DNA of 64,000 nt from contig NZ_NPDZ01000012.1 of the NCBI RefSeq assembly GCF_002811875.1, positions 36,255 to 100,254 on the forward strand, read 5' to 3'. How positions within the stretch are numbered: position 1 is the first letter of the stretch; every line of letters begins with the position of its first letter. Under the pieces are notes generated by a model. That model was not told the origin of the DNA. It saw nothing but the letters and a program-made list of their open reading frames with translations, and searched no databases. The stretch is from Leptospira perolatii (lineage in GTDB: Bacteria; Spirochaetota; Leptospiria; Leptospirales; Leptospiraceae). Positions 1 to 9,879 of the stretch are shown here, in pieces. The position numbers and the translations under genes were made by a program.

Positions 1-1498
1 CGAGGCGTTTATACTCGAGTTCATTAAATATCGCGAATGAATACGGCCCTTTCCCTTCATACCATCTAAACGTGTTCTGCCAAGGCCTTACCGTCAAATC
101 GGTATGAAAAGGGTCTATTTCCAAATGTGCCTTGCTAAAATTGCCGCCTGGGCCATATTCCCAAAAGCCACTCATACCTTTTTGCCAATTCTTTCGTTTT
201 GCATTTTCATCCAGGCATTGCACCCAGGACGGGTAATATTGCAACTTCAATGGATGCGATTTTACGTCTAGTACGATTGTGGAAACAGACAGTATGGTGA
301 ATAAACTCATAATGATCGTTAAAAGAACTCTGCTGGTTCTCAAAGAAAACATTACTAAGGCATAAAGTGAACCTATGCAAATTCCAAAATATCGATCTGG
401 TAGCCATTCGGCCCTTCCTACCCCTATGGCAATTCCCATAATTACTAGTAATACAGGATAGGCGACACCTGAAAATACCGCTAGGTAAATCAGGTATTTC
501 TTGTTTTCCTCTTCATGGTTTCGTTTTCTCATTCGGGAAAGTAAGAAGATGCCGATCACAAAAATCGATACGATAATGAATCCCTTTTGAGAGCTGAAAA
601 AGGGAAAAAAACTTTCCTGTAATACTGGGACAAGGTGATTCCATAGTGACTTGATTAGCTCCTTCGAGCTTCTGCTAATATAGCGCAGAGGGAAGAAGAT
701 TGTTTTATTTTTCTCTAATAAAGAATAAATCCATAGGGCTGTCAGTAGCCCTAATAAGGATGGAATAAAGTTCTTTGTTTCTTTGATGAATTTAGATCTG
801 GTGAGAGTGAAAAAATTACTCGGATGTAAAAGAATAGATCCTGCCAGAATGGGCAAAAAGTAGGCAGAAAAGAAGAGGGGATCTGAGGTTGCGGAAAGGC
901 TAACTAATACGTATTCAAAGAAATAAAGCAGGAGCCTTTTACGTTCTTTTGCCAGAACAAAAACTCCCCACGCCCAGGGTAGAATGGCCCAGGTTCCAGT
1001 GTGAAAGCCAGGCAAAAAAAAGTACAGATCCTTTCCCTGAATTAAAAAAATTGCTCCTAAGGAATATCCAAAAGAAAGAAAATGAAAAACAGTTAATTCT
1101 ATTTTCGTATTTAATAATATTCTAAATAGAAAAAACCAGCCTAGAATTAGATATGTCCACTGGACAAATGCGTACGAGAGAAAAATTAGTTCTGTGGGAG
1201 CGCCGAAAGGCTTACCGATTAGCCAAAGAACTGAATAAACAAGTATATCGGGAAAAAAATATGGCGCTGGTGTCCAGGTCCATCCCTCGAATCCAGAAAG
1301 AAGATTTCCGTTTTGGAAAGCCTGGTAGAGTTCTTCCAACACGTTGTTAAAGAAAAACGAATCTGTACTGTAAAAAGAATCAGCAATTTCAGAATGTTGA
1401 GCTATATTCCCGAGGCTTATTATAAAAGCAATTAGTGAAACCAGTGAAAAAAAGATGCTTAACTTCGATTTCGTTTTCTCGATCGGATGATTCTCCAC
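1..1498 (-). CDS. Polytopic membrane protein, C-terminus cut by window edge
   Basis: An uninterrupted minus-strand frame of about 499 codons runs from a GTG at 1498 off the left edge. A TAA lies in frame just upstream of that GTG, and no other start occurs before it, so GTG is the best choice although its Shine-Dalgarno is poor. I read about 12 hydrophobic helices, the first near residues 15-35, with a loop after it rich in Phe/Asn/Trp (FFFNNVLEELYQ, then GFEGWTWTPAPYF). The last 70 visible residues are soluble and aromatic-rich. Architecture recalls glycosyltransferase-C-like or other integral membrane enzymes, but I recognise no family signature. Function unknown. The 290 bp between it and the next, divergent gene hold no other supported gene. 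Confidence 0.8.
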   Translation of the reverse strand, partial: MENHPIEKTKSKLSIFFSLVSLIAFIISLGNIAQHSEIADSFYSTDSFFFNNVLEELYQAFQNGNLLSGFEGWTWTPAPYFFPDILVYSVLWLIGKPFGAPTELIFLSYAFVQWTYLILGWFFLFRILLNTKIELTVFHFLSFGYSLGAIFLIQGKDLYFFLPGFHTGTWAILPWAWGVFVLAKERKRLLLYFFEYVLVSLSATSDPLFFSAYFLPILAGSILLHPSNFFTLTRSKFIKETKNFIPSLLGLLTALWIYSLLEKNKTIFFPLRYISRSSKELIKSLWNHLVPVLQESFFPFFSSQKGFIIVSIFVIGIFLLSRMRKRNHEEENKKYLIYLAVFSGVAYPVLLVIMGIAIGVGRAEWLPDRYFGICIGSLYALVMFSLRTSRVLLTIIMSLFTILSVSTIVLDVKSHPLKLQYYPSWVQCLDENAKRKNWQKGMSGFWEYGPGGNFSKAHLEIDPFHTDLTVRPWQNTFRWYEGKGPYSFAIFNELEYKRL

Positions 1499-1788
1499 GT
1501 CAGGAGATTACTGAAATAGTAAGATATTCATCAAGTCGAATATTCCGACCTTGAATATCCGCAAAAATGCTTTGAAGATCTTTGATCTCTTGCTAGTTCC
1601 TACTTTCTATAACACTTGTTCGCTATGATGATAAAATTCTCCGGCATATCAGAATTATTTCGTCAAATAGAGGAGATTTGTTCGGAAACCAGAATATTTG
1701 TGGGCTTTCTGTCATTCCGGCCGTCATTTAAAGTGTTCGGCATCATGGAATGCTGTGTTAGGTTATTACTAGGATCACTCAGGCGAAT

Positions 1789-3180
1789 ATGCCGACTTTT
1801 GCTCACAATATCAAGAAAACTGCCCGGAGCGAGGTCACAAGATCTCTTTTGCAAGGCTCTTTCGGTGTAGTTTTTTTCTGGTTGGTTTTAACGTACCTGG
1901 TAAAGAGTAACACTCCGCATCCAGCGTTCGTAATCGCTAACTTTACTTATACAGTCTTTATTACTTTTTTCTGTAATTATAAAATGATTACAGGTCGTTG
2001 GACAGCTGTTAGGTGGGCAAATCGGTCACTTGCCTTCGCAATGCCATTGCCCATATTTTATGGATATTTTTCTTATCTTGATCCAGATTATTTTGCGGTG
2101 ATCGTTATCTTTGTTTTAGGGATTGAACTCCCTGTTCTTGGGCTTGCAACAAGTCTATTTTTGAATATATGGATCGTAACATACTATTCGGTTTTCTTAG
2201 TACCGTTATTTCTTTTTAAATACGATTACCTTCAAGCTCACTGGGTGCAACTTTCCGTTTTCATGGCAGGTTATTTCTTTTTGCATTTTTGGTTGGTAAG
2301 GGCATCGAATAGCGTAAAAAGAATGGGCTCTCAGTTGACCAGGCATCTTGTAGAAACCAAACAACATAAACGTAACTTAAGTAAGCTTCATCAAATGTTA
2401 AAAATAGACCTGACTCTGGCTAGACGACTACAACTCGATACTCTTCCGAATATCAGTCATTTCCATAGTCGAGAATTGCAGGTCGCTGCAAAATATCTTT
2501 CTCTTGAAACCGTAGGAGGGGATTTGTATGATCTAGTCGATCTCGGAAATGGTAGAACAGGATTATTTATTGCTGATGTTTCCGGACACGGAGTAGCGGC
2601 AGCTCTTGTTACGATGATGACCAAGACCGCATTTAGAAATCATTGCTTTGAATGCGAGAGACCGGATCAATTATTAAGAGAAATCAATTCTGCATTACAT
2701 GGAATGCTGGAAAGACAGGATTTTTTTGTTACTGCGTTTTACTGCATTCTGGATGGGGAAGGTACATTACATTTTTCGAGTGCCGGTCACCAGCCGATAT
2801 TGATCATCCGAAAAGAGGAAGGGAAAGTGTTCGGGCTAAGCACTGTGGACACCTTTTTCTTAGGAGTAGAGCCCGATTGGAAATATCGCGCTGATACGTT
2901 CAGACTTCACGGCAATGATAAAATCCTTCTGTATACCGACGGTTTAATAGAAGCAAAAAATAAACTCGGGGATTGTTATGGGGATGCCCGTTTTTATCAA
3001 TTTATTTTAGAAAAAGCAAATTTGCCAGCTGAGGAATTCCTAGATGCGATGATGCTTGACCTTCATACGTTTACTGCCGGTCGAAAACCTGAGGATGACA
3101 TTGCGATAGTATGTGCCGATTTTGTTTCCTCAATTCCTATATTAATGGAATCTAATTCGATTAACGATCAGATCCAATAG
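1789..3180 (+). CDS. Membrane-anchored SpoIIE/RsbU-type serine phosphatase
   Basis: The 463-residue protein has five or six hydrophobic helices in residues about 20-170, a short linker helix, then a PP2C-like SpoIIE domain from about 225 to 450. Metal-binding and fold motifs are visible: GGDLYDL near 241, ADVSGHGVAAAL near 262, SAGHQP, LLYTDGLIEA near 382 and PEDDIAIV near 434. Family knowledge says such enzymes dephosphorylate anti-sigma-factor antagonists (RsbV/SpoIIAA type) in partner-switching signalling; the membrane part would sense the input. No anti-sigma or STAS gene is adjacent, so the partner is elsewhere. The ATG has a weak AGGCG upstream. The only neighbour on its strand is far away, so it is probably a single-gene unit. 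Confidence 0.9.
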   Translation: MPTFAHNIKKTARSEVTRSLLQGSFGVVFFWLVLTYLVKSNTPHPAFVIANFTYTVFITFFCNYKMITGRWTAVRWANRSLAFAMPLPIFYGYFSYLDPDYFAVIVIFVLGIELPVLGLATSLFLNIWIVTYYSVFLVPLFLFKYDYLQAHWVQLSVFMAGYFFLHFWLVRASNSVKRMGSQLTRHLVETKQHKRNLSKLHQMLKIDLTLARRLQLDTLPNISHFHSRELQVAAKYLSLETVGGDLYDLVDLGNGRTGLFIADVSGHGVAAALVTMMTKTAFRNHCFECERPDQLLREINSALHGMLERQDFFVTAFYCILDGEGTLHFSSAGHQPILIIRKEEGKVFGLSTVDTFFLGVEPDWKYRADTFRLHGNDKILLYTDGLIEAKNKLGDCYGDARFYQFILEKANLPAEEFLDAMMLDLHTFTAGRKPEDDIAIVCADFVSSIPILMESNSINDQIQ

Positions 3181-3231
3181 GATTACAAAAAAGGAATTTT
3201 AACAAGGTTTTGGCACGTGGGTGACCGACAA

Positions 3232-4803
3232 TCATTCTTCTGGAACAAATCCTCTTCGCATTGTGTTTTCGGTTATAGAAATCGGCTCTAAAAACTGCTT
3301 CAAGTAGTCGGGGCCACCTGCCTTTGCACCCACACCGGAAAGTTTAAATCCTCCGAACGGTTGTCTGTCGACTATTGCACCCGTGATCTGCCTGTTGATA
3401 TAGAGATTACCCACTTGCATGAATTTCTTTGCTTTCTCAATGTGATTGGGATTTCGGGTATACACTCCTCCCGTTAAAGCATAGTCGACCTCGTTTGCTT
3501 TATGCAAAGCCTCATCGAAGGACTTAGCTTTAAACACGGTAACGATCGGACCGAAGTATTCGACTTGGCCCAACTCGGACCGCGTGTTTTCCTCCGTAAA
3601 AATTGTAGGACTTACGTAAAACCCCGAATCAGCCGTTTCCTGGGGGATGGATTGCTGAGAATAAATTTTCGATTTATTCTTTTCGATCACTTGTTCTAAA
3701 CGAGTTCTGGCGTCTCTATCTATCACCGGTCCTATCTTGACGGATGGATCTTCTGGCATACCGATTTTCCAGGATTTCAATCCCTCGCTAAACCGTTCTA
3801 TAAAGGTTTTATAACATTGTTCTAATACAATAAGTCTGGAAAGCGCACTACATTTTTGCCCTTGGAATCCGAATGCTGAAACTAAGGCACCAATAACAGC
3901 TTCATCCAAATCGGCATCCTCATCCACGATGATCGCATTCTTTCCCCCCATTTCGGCGACGACACGTTTTATAAAATTTGCGTTTGTTTGGGAGGCGCTC
4001 TGCAGCATCCCTAGGCCGACTGCCCTTGAACCAGTAAAATTGATAGTGTGAATTTTTGGATGAGTGACTAAATAAGCTCCGATGACTTCCCCGTTCCCAG
4101 GTAGAAAGTGCAGAACTTCGCTTGGAACTCCAGCATCAATTAATATATTATATAATCGGAATGCAATCGCAGAAGATTGTTCTGCTGGCTTCATTATCAC
4201 AGTATTTCCGGCCAGAAGTGGAGCTACGGTCATTCCGCATAATATTGCTAGGGGAAAATTCCATGGTGCGATAACTGCGGTTGTCCCTCTGGGCCGATAA
4301 ATATAAGAGTTATCTTCTCCAGGAAAATTTCTTGTCCGGGGACCTGACAGTGATTCCATTTCCTTGGAGTAAAAAGTACAGAAATCGATTGCTTCGGCAA
4401 CTTCAGCGTCTGCATCTTTTGCTCCTTTTCCTACTTCCAGTATTAATAAGGCAATCAGTTCTGCTTTGTTTTTTCGAAGGAGGTCCGCGGCCTTCATGAT
4501 AATTTCGATTCTGTTTTTTGCCGAAGTTAATTTCCAGTTTTCAGAGAAAGCCTCACACGCTTGGACCGCTTTCTCTGTCAAATCACGATCCGCGTATTCA
4601 ATACTAGAAACAATTTCTCCTAATTTCGCCGGGTTAGGAACACTTATGGATTGACCTGAGCTGTAAGATCGACCGGAAACAACCGGCTTTACTTTAATCG
4701 GAAAAGATTTTCTTAGATTTTGCACCGAGTTCAAAATCAAAATTCTCTGTTCCTCTTTGGAAAAGTCTATAAGTGGTTCGTTTTCAAACGCTTCTCTTAA
4801 CAT
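3232..4803 (-). CDS. 1-pyrroline-5-carboxylate dehydrogenase (C-terminal half of split PutA)
   Basis: A 523-residue aldehyde dehydrogenase-superfamily enzyme. It should oxidise glutamate semialdehyde/P5C to glutamate with NAD+, the second step of proline catabolism. Visible motifs are APWNFPLAI for cofactor binding, NFTGSRAVG, the general-base Glu in AEMGGKN near 282 and the nucleophile Cys in GQKCSAL near 314. The N-terminal segment (NEPLIDFSKEEQR) resembles the linker that precedes the P5CDH domain in fused PutA proteins. Its ATG lies two codons after the stop of the proline dehydrogenase gene, in the same frame (TAA-TCA-ATG), so the two are transcribed together. Upstream purine run AGAAGAAG could serve as a weak ribosome site. 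See the finding on the split. Confidence 0.93.
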   Translation of the reverse strand: MLREAFENEPLIDFSKEEQRILILNSVQNLRKSFPIKVKPVVSGRSYSSGQSISVPNPAKLGEIVSSIEYADRDLTEKAVQACEAFSENWKLTSAKNRIEIIMKAADLLRKNKAELIALLILEVGKGAKDADAEVAEAIDFCTFYSKEMESLSGPRTRNFPGEDNSYIYRPRGTTAVIAPWNFPLAILCGMTVAPLLAGNTVIMKPAEQSSAIAFRLYNILIDAGVPSEVLHFLPGNGEVIGAYLVTHPKIHTINFTGSRAVGLGMLQSASQTNANFIKRVVAEMGGKNAIIVDEDADLDEAVIGALVSAFGFQGQKCSALSRLIVLEQCYKTFIERFSEGLKSWKIGMPEDPSVKIGPVIDRDARTRLEQVIEKNKSKIYSQQSIPQETADSGFYVSPTIFTEENTRSELGQVEYFGPIVTVFKAKSFDEALHKANEVDYALTGGVYTRNPNHIEKAKKFMQVGNLYINRQITGAIVDRQPFGGFKLSGVGAKAGGPDYLKQFLEPISITENTMRRGFVPEE

Positions 4804-4806
4804 TGA

Positions 4807-6216
4807 TTACACTTCTTCTATTTTTTCGTACAATCGCAAAAGTTCTAAGCGATTTAAGTGACTAGAATAAATATTCCTCAAAAAACCTTCGTTTGTGGAG
4901 TTCTCTAGCAATCTTCTGACTAGGTAGGCCATTCCTGGAATCATTTCGCCGATCGGTGCGTATTCTCTGACTTGGGCCCCGATATTCTTAAGCGCAAATT
5001 TGAAAGTATCTCCCATTCCGTAGAGCATTTGAAATTCATAATCTTTGTTTGATATTCCTAAACTTTCCGCCATAGTGATTGCGTATGCAATACTTCTAAT
5101 ATTATGAGTGGCAAAGGCAGGGATGATAAAAGGTCTGGATTCAAGAAGCAACTTCGTGCATTTCTCGTAGTTTAAATCGGTTTCATATTTGTTTTCAAAG
5201 ACTGGTGCTGGCCAGCCCTTTTGTTTTGCTTGTATAATTTCGTATTCCCAATAAGCTCCTTTCACCAATCGGACGGTAATCGGAGTTTTTCGTTTCTTGG
5301 AAAAATCGATCACTTGAACCAAATCGTCGTACGAGCTTTTTAGATAAGTCTGGATTACTAAGCCGAACAATGGGTATTTGGAGTATTCTTCTTTTGAGAA
5401 AAGTTTTTTTGCCGTTGCGAGCACTATTTCTTTGAAATCGTACTGCTCCATATCAAAATTTACGAATATATCATTCTTAACCGCTAAGTCCAGGATCGGA
5501 GTAATGCGATTCGATAGTTCTTCCACAGATTTTTCGAAGGCGAAAGAATCAATTTGTGAATATAGAGAAGAGCATTTTATGGATATATTACCTTTTGCAG
5601 TGGGGTAGGCATCGCTCTTGGAAAGAGGTTTGATTTGCGGATCTCCCGATAAATCGTGCAGTAGTTTAAGATACTTATCTTTGTAATGGACGGATTCGAT
5701 TTCTGATAGAACCGCCTCTCCCAAAATATCGATTGTGTTGGTTATCCCCTTATTTAACATTTTAAATATTTTAGTTTTTGAATGTTTATAATCCCTTCCA
5801 ATAATAAAAAATCCAGAAAGAATCCGCATCATCAGTCTGGTAACTACTGCTACAAAAAAGGAAAGAATCGGAAGTTTGATCATTACTTTTAATAGGATTC
5901 GAGCGAGAGAGGAGAGTTCAGTCGAAGAATCTACAAAGTAATAACGAATATGTAAAAGCAGAGACCGATTGGAGTTAAGTGTAGGAAATAAGTCGGCAAA
6001 TCGAAAGGCTTGCACCTTTAATCTTGGTTTATTGTTCAATATTTTTAGTAAAAAAGTAAAGAAACTGATCCTACTAAAAATCTTTGACTCATATCTGTCG
6101 CTCAATGAGAATAAATGGGAGCCTTTTTCAATCACCTTGGATTCGAATTCCAAAGGATGCTTCGTAACATTCAATTTACTGAAAGTAGAATTTAATCTGC
6201 TGTCCGAAGTGAGCAT
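4807..6216 (-). CDS. Proline dehydrogenase (N-terminal half of split PutA)
   Basis: A 469-residue FAD-dependent PRODH that would oxidise proline to P5C, passing electrons to quinone. It is longer than a lone PRODH (about 300 residues) and carries the N-terminal arm and helical region of bifunctional PutA (FRFADLFPTL near 70). The barrel shows RLVKGAYWEYE, YEFQMLYGMG, VREYAPIG and the substrate/FAD-binding VRRLLENS near the C-terminus. It ends only about 20 residues after that motif with TAA, and the P5C dehydrogenase reading frame continues in phase. The ATG at 6216 follows an AGGCG. Family assignment is firm; whether the pair is a natural two-gene operon or a recently broken fusion is open. 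Confidence 0.92.
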   Translation of the reverse strand: MLTSDSRLNSTFSKLNVTKHPLEFESKVIEKGSHLFSLSDRYESKIFSRISFFTFLLKILNNKPRLKVQAFRFADLFPTLNSNRSLLLHIRYYFVDSSTELSSLARILLKVMIKLPILSFFVAVVTRLMMRILSGFFIIGRDYKHSKTKIFKMLNKGITNTIDILGEAVLSEIESVHYKDKYLKLLHDLSGDPQIKPLSKSDAYPTAKGNISIKCSSLYSQIDSFAFEKSVEELSNRITPILDLAVKNDIFVNFDMEQYDFKEIVLATAKKLFSKEEYSKYPLFGLVIQTYLKSSYDDLVQVIDFSKKRKTPITVRLVKGAYWEYEIIQAKQKGWPAPVFENKYETDLNYEKCTKLLLESRPFIIPAFATHNIRSIAYAITMAESLGISNKDYEFQMLYGMGDTFKFALKNIGAQVREYAPIGEMIPGMAYLVRRLLENSTNEGFLRNIYSSHLNRLELLRLYEKIEEV

Positions 6217-6441
6217 TTAACGCCTATAATGCGAGATTTCTGAGTATCCATTTGAATCGAGACGCGATTGTAGACTTGTTCGATTTATTTGCACTTTGTC
6301 CCGAATCATCATAAAACCACTTCTACTTACCAACAAAATTCGTGATTCTATGGTTACAAATTCGCTTTTTTGGTATAGATTAGCAGAAAGCACAGTATTT
6401 TGAAACTCAAGTCTTTCTAAGATAGTCAAAAATTTAGTACT

Positions 6442-7620
6442 ATGACTAACCGTGGGGAGACTAACTTGAATTTTTATAAATCATTACCGGAAATCCAAAA
6501 CTTTTTGGAAGTGACCGATTCGACAAAACTGAACCCGGTTCCAAAAGATTGGCTCGTGGTTGTTACGGACATTGTGAATTCAACTCGTGCGATTTCCGAA
6601 GGTAGATATAAGGACGTGAATATCGCAGGCGGACTTACTCTTATGGGAATTTCCAATTTGTTAAAAGACATGGAGTACCCATTTTTCTTCGGTGGTGATG
6701 GTGTGACTATTTTACTACCAGGCGAAAAGGAAAAACCGATTCGCGAAGTCCTTGCGGATACTAGAAATTTCGTGAAACAATATTTCAATCTCGATCTACG
6801 TGTCGGTATCGTTCCTGTGCGGGAGATCTACGATCAAAGTCACGATCTTTCTCTCGGTAAGGTGCGAATTTCAGAATATTATACTCAAGCGATTTTGTCC
6901 GGATCAGGATCTGAGTTTGCCGAAGTCGAGATTAAGAAACCCAATTCTAGGTACCTCTTGGGAGAAGAGATAATAGTAGAAACACCTGCGGATTTTTCCG
7001 GATTTACCTGCCGCTGGAAAGACATCCCGAGTCCCAAGGAAGAGACCGTTTCTTTAATCGTTCGTCTGGCTGAGGGAAAACAAACTAAAATGCTCTCAGA
7101 ATTGCTTTCATTTTTCAATTCGGTTTATGGTTCGGAAATAGACTACCATCCATTAAGAGTTGAAAATCTGAGTGTAGAAAGTTCTCCCAAAAAATTGATA
7201 AAGGAAGCTGTGGCGAGTTCAAAGGGGAATTGGTTACTTTCAAAGCTACTGTTGTGGAAGATTCGATTCGAGGTTTGGGGAGCGAATTTGGCAATGAAAT
7301 GGAATTTGCCAATAAAAGTATTTCATTATAAACTAAATAAGTTGAAAGACTATCAAGTCATTTCATCGGATTACAGAAAATTTGACGGAACTTTCAAGAT
7401 GGTTTTTGCCAGCGCGACTGGAGACCGAGTCAAGTTGGAGGCGTTCTTGGAAGAGGCAGAAAAGAAAGGAAGCCTATTCTTTGGAATCCACGTGTCCGAT
7501 CGTGCTTTGATTACTTGTTTATTGCATGCCGGATCAGAAAAAGAAGTTCATTTTGTAGACGGAGCAGATGGAGGATATGCCTTGGCCGCAAAAATGTTAA
7601 AAGCAAAACTATTTTCTTAG
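6442..7620 (+). CDS. DUF3095 family, nucleotide-cyclase-like protein
   Basis: A 392-residue soluble protein matching the DUF3095 pattern. The N-terminus has FYKSLPEIQNF, then VVTDIVNSTRAISEGRYKDVN, and FFFGGDGVTILLPG around residue 83. The aspartate of TDIVNST and the GGDG turn sit where class III cyclases hold their metal ligands, and family members are often annotated adenylate cyclase-like; catalytic activity has to be regarded as inferred. The C-terminal half is DUF3095-specific. The gene converges with a genuine class III cyclase and their 3' ends overlap by 12 bp (7609-7620), so the two signalling genes sit tail to tail. Start ATG has no strong Shine-Dalgarno. Confidence 0.88.
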   Translation: MTNRGETNLNFYKSLPEIQNFLEVTDSTKLNPVPKDWLVVVTDIVNSTRAISEGRYKDVNIAGGLTLMGISNLLKDMEYPFFFGGDGVTILLPGEKEKPIREVLADTRNFVKQYFNLDLRVGIVPVREIYDQSHDLSLGKVRISEYYTQAILSGSGSEFAEVEIKKPNSRYLLGEEIIVETPADFSGFTCRWKDIPSPKEETVSLIVRLAEGKQTKMLSELLSFFNSVYGSEIDYHPLRVENLSVESSPKKLIKEAVASSKGNWLLSKLLLWKIRFEVWGANLAMKWNLPIKVFHYKLNKLKDYQVISSDYRKFDGTFKMVFASATGDRVKLEAFLEEAEKKGSLFFGIHVSDRALITCLLHAGSEKEVHFVDGADGGYALAAKMLKAKLFS

Positions 7621-9687
7621 CGATGAAACTTTTCGAATCGCTTTTAGGTAAGCTTCCGCAGCATAATCGGTGGGATCCATTGAAATCACTTTTTCAAAGC
7701 AATTTTCCGCTTCGGGCAGATTCTTAATTAGGAAATTGGTTACTCCTTTTTCAAACTCATATTTTGTAGAATGCCGCAAATCCATTATAAAATCCGAAAG
7801 TCCTTCGTAGACGTCGTAAATTACAACGTCCTCTTCCTTTCCTTTGACTCTAACTCGACCGATCAATCGCATCGCGTATTTGGTAGGATCCGGAATCAAG
7901 TGTAATGTTTTCTCGCTGATTAAAATGGAAGCGTCGAACTTTTTCGTGATCCCTTCGATTCGCGAGGCGAGATTCACTGTATCTGAAATTACGGTGCCTT
8001 CCATTCTCTCCTCGGTGCCGATAGTTCCGAGCATTAGTAATCCTGAATGCATTCCAACTCCGATACGGATGGGTTCGTATCCAACTTTCAATCTGTGATG
8101 GTTATAGAGACGTATTTCCGATTGCATTTCGATGGCGGCCATCAAGGCATCCTCGCCTGATTCAGGAAAAAGTGCCATCACGGCGTCACCGATATACTTA
8201 TCGATAAATCCGCCGTTTCGAATCACGATAGGAGTCATTCGCTTTAAGTACGAATTTAAGAAATCGAAATTTTCTTTTGGATCCATCTTTTCGGATAGTC
8301 TTGTAAAATGTCGAATATCCGAAAACACGATTGTCATTTCTCGTCTGGCTTGGTCGCCCAATTTTATCTCGATAATATCTTCTTTTCCTAGAAAATTTAA
8401 GAATTGTTTAGGGACAAATCGTTCAAAGGATTTGGACATGGAGGTTTGCTTTTCGAGCGCCTCCTTTTGATTCTGAATCAGGCTTTTTTGCGCCCTTTCT
8501 TTTTCTTCCTTTAATATGTTGATTCGGTCTGCGAGCGCCAAAGATAGCAGAATAACCTCGAAGGAGGATCCAAACTGAATTGCATACTCTGTTACAAAGT
8601 TAGAAGGAAGAACTGTTAACGTTTTCATGATATAGGTTACAATTCCGATAAGGAGAAAAATCCAGGCAGTCAGATAGAATCGTGCGGCTCGATATCCCTT
8701 CCAGATGGAGACCAGCCCAGAAGTAATCAAAAGCACGACCATTAACGCGACGTATGCAATCGCTACTTTTATTCCCACCGCAAAGCTAAGGAACAGTGAA
8801 ATCACCGCCATAACCTGACCAAAGATAAAGTAATAAAAAAGCACACGGTCTAACGATTTAGAGTCCGCTCGCAACCTCAAGAATTCTCTGGAAAATTGCG
8901 AACCCCATGAGCCACCAAAAAACATAAAGAAAGGGAGAGAGGCGTTCCCCCACCAAGTAAGCTCAGGCCATAAATATTGAAACGCAAGACCGTTTAGGCA
9001 GGCCTGAAACATTACGTATCCAACTAAAAATAAAACGTAATATACATAGGATCGATCCCTGGTTCCAAAGAATAAAAACAGGTTATATGCAAGCATTGCT
9101 AGCATAATTCCGTAATAAAGCCCGAAAGTTTTTTGTTCAGCGATTGTGTGTTCGACGAAGCCTATTTCTGACCAGAGTGTGGTTGGAATTTGCATCGTGC
9201 TTTCTGTCTTGACTCTCAAAAAAAATTCATATTTGGTTTCGGGCCGAAGAGAAATTGGAAAAACGAAGTTTTGATGCAAGATAGCTCTTTGATAAAAAGG
9301 AATGGAGTCGCCTGCTCTGAAGGACTGAACATTGCCCGATTCAAGATTTCTTTGAAAAAGTTCGATTTCGTCTAACAATGGATAGGAGATTTCTAAAAAG
9401 AAGAGCTTTGCATTTGCGTCTTCGTTTTGTGCGCGAAATTTTAACCAGTATGCAGATTTGGTGTAGCCCAAATTTCTTTTCTGCATTTCTTCAAAAGGCA
9501 GACTTTCGCCTTGTCTCAAAATATTTGCGAGAGTGAGCGAGAGCGATTTATCTTCGTACTTTTGCACGAAGTCGGTTAGATCGGATTGTCGGTAATCAGA
9601 TCCAATTTTTAGTAAGTCTGAAGCAGAGAGAACTGAGCTTAGTGTAAAGTAAAGTATCAGCAGAAACGTTCCGTGGATTCGGTGCAT
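7609..9687 (-). CDS. 7TMR-DISM receptor class III adenylate/guanylate cyclase
   Basis: A 692-residue receptor cyclase. Residues 1-21 are a signal peptide, about 30-175 a 7TMR-DISMED2 extracytoplasmic sensory domain, about 190-400 seven membrane helices, then a short coiled segment and a class III cyclase domain from about 440 to 630. Metal-binding Asp residues are in FSDIRHFT near 455 and YIGDAVMAL near 500. A C-terminal TPR-like helix pair (ENCFEKVISMDPTDYAAEAY) follows. By family it converts ATP to cAMP (or GTP to cGMP) at the cytoplasmic face in response to an external ligand. A cNMP-binding protein lies 11 kb away (20541-21173), a plausible but unproven effector. Good Shine-Dalgarno AAGGAG before the ATG. 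Confidence 0.93.
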   Translation of the reverse strand: MHRIHGTFLLILYFTLSSVLSASDLLKIGSDYRQSDLTDFVQKYEDKSLSLTLANILRQGESLPFEEMQKRNLGYTKSAYWLKFRAQNEDANAKLFFLEISYPLLDEIELFQRNLESGNVQSFRAGDSIPFYQRAILHQNFVFPISLRPETKYEFFLRVKTESTMQIPTTLWSEIGFVEHTIAEQKTFGLYYGIMLAMLAYNLFLFFGTRDRSYVYYVLFLVGYVMFQACLNGLAFQYLWPELTWWGNASLPFFMFFGGSWGSQFSREFLRLRADSKSLDRVLFYYFIFGQVMAVISLFLSFAVGIKVAIAYVALMVVLLITSGLVSIWKGYRAARFYLTAWIFLLIGIVTYIMKTLTVLPSNFVTEYAIQFGSSFEVILLSLALADRINILKEEKERAQKSLIQNQKEALEKQTSMSKSFERFVPKQFLNFLGKEDIIEIKLGDQARREMTIVFSDIRHFTRLSEKMDPKENFDFLNSYLKRMTPIVIRNGGFIDKYIGDAVMALFPESGEDALMAAIEMQSEIRLYNHHRLKVGYEPIRIGVGMHSGLLMLGTIGTEERMEGTVISDTVNLASRIEGITKKFDASILISEKTLHLIPDPTKYAMRLIGRVRVKGKEEDVVIYDVYEGLSDFIMDLRHSTKYEFEKGVTNFLIKNLPEAENCFEKVISMDPTDYAAEAYLKAIRKVSSLRK

Positions 9688-9811
9688 ACCTTACTCCTTT
9701 TAACTTTTAGCTATACAGGATCAAAGACTAAGCTACTAAAATGGATTCAATAGCCCACATTGTATAATACTAGTTGTTAATAGACGTAAATCAAAATGAG
9801 AGCATTACATT

Positions 9812-9844
9812 AAAAAAGCGCCTTCCCAAGTGGGTCGGCGCTTT
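9812..9844 (-). terminator. Rho-independent terminator of the TfoX-N gene
   Basis: On the minus strand AAAGCGCC pairs with GGCGCTTT across a loop that itself contains CCCA/TGGG, and the 3' arm runs into TTTTTT. It lies 36 bp past the stop at 9880, so it ends the TfoX-N transcript before the cyclase promoter region. Confidence 0.8.
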
Positions 9845-9879
9845 ATGTCAAATTTCTGCGTTATTCGATGTTTTCGACG

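Noticed and set aside
1616..1870. 84-residue plus-strand frame before the SpoIIE gene
   Set aside because: It overlaps the SpoIIE start in another frame with no coding signature.
6217..6429. 70-residue minus-strand frame upstream of proline dehydrogenase
   Set aside because: It ends at the base before the PRODH start, has no domain or signal, and reads like a chance frame inside the divergent promoter region.
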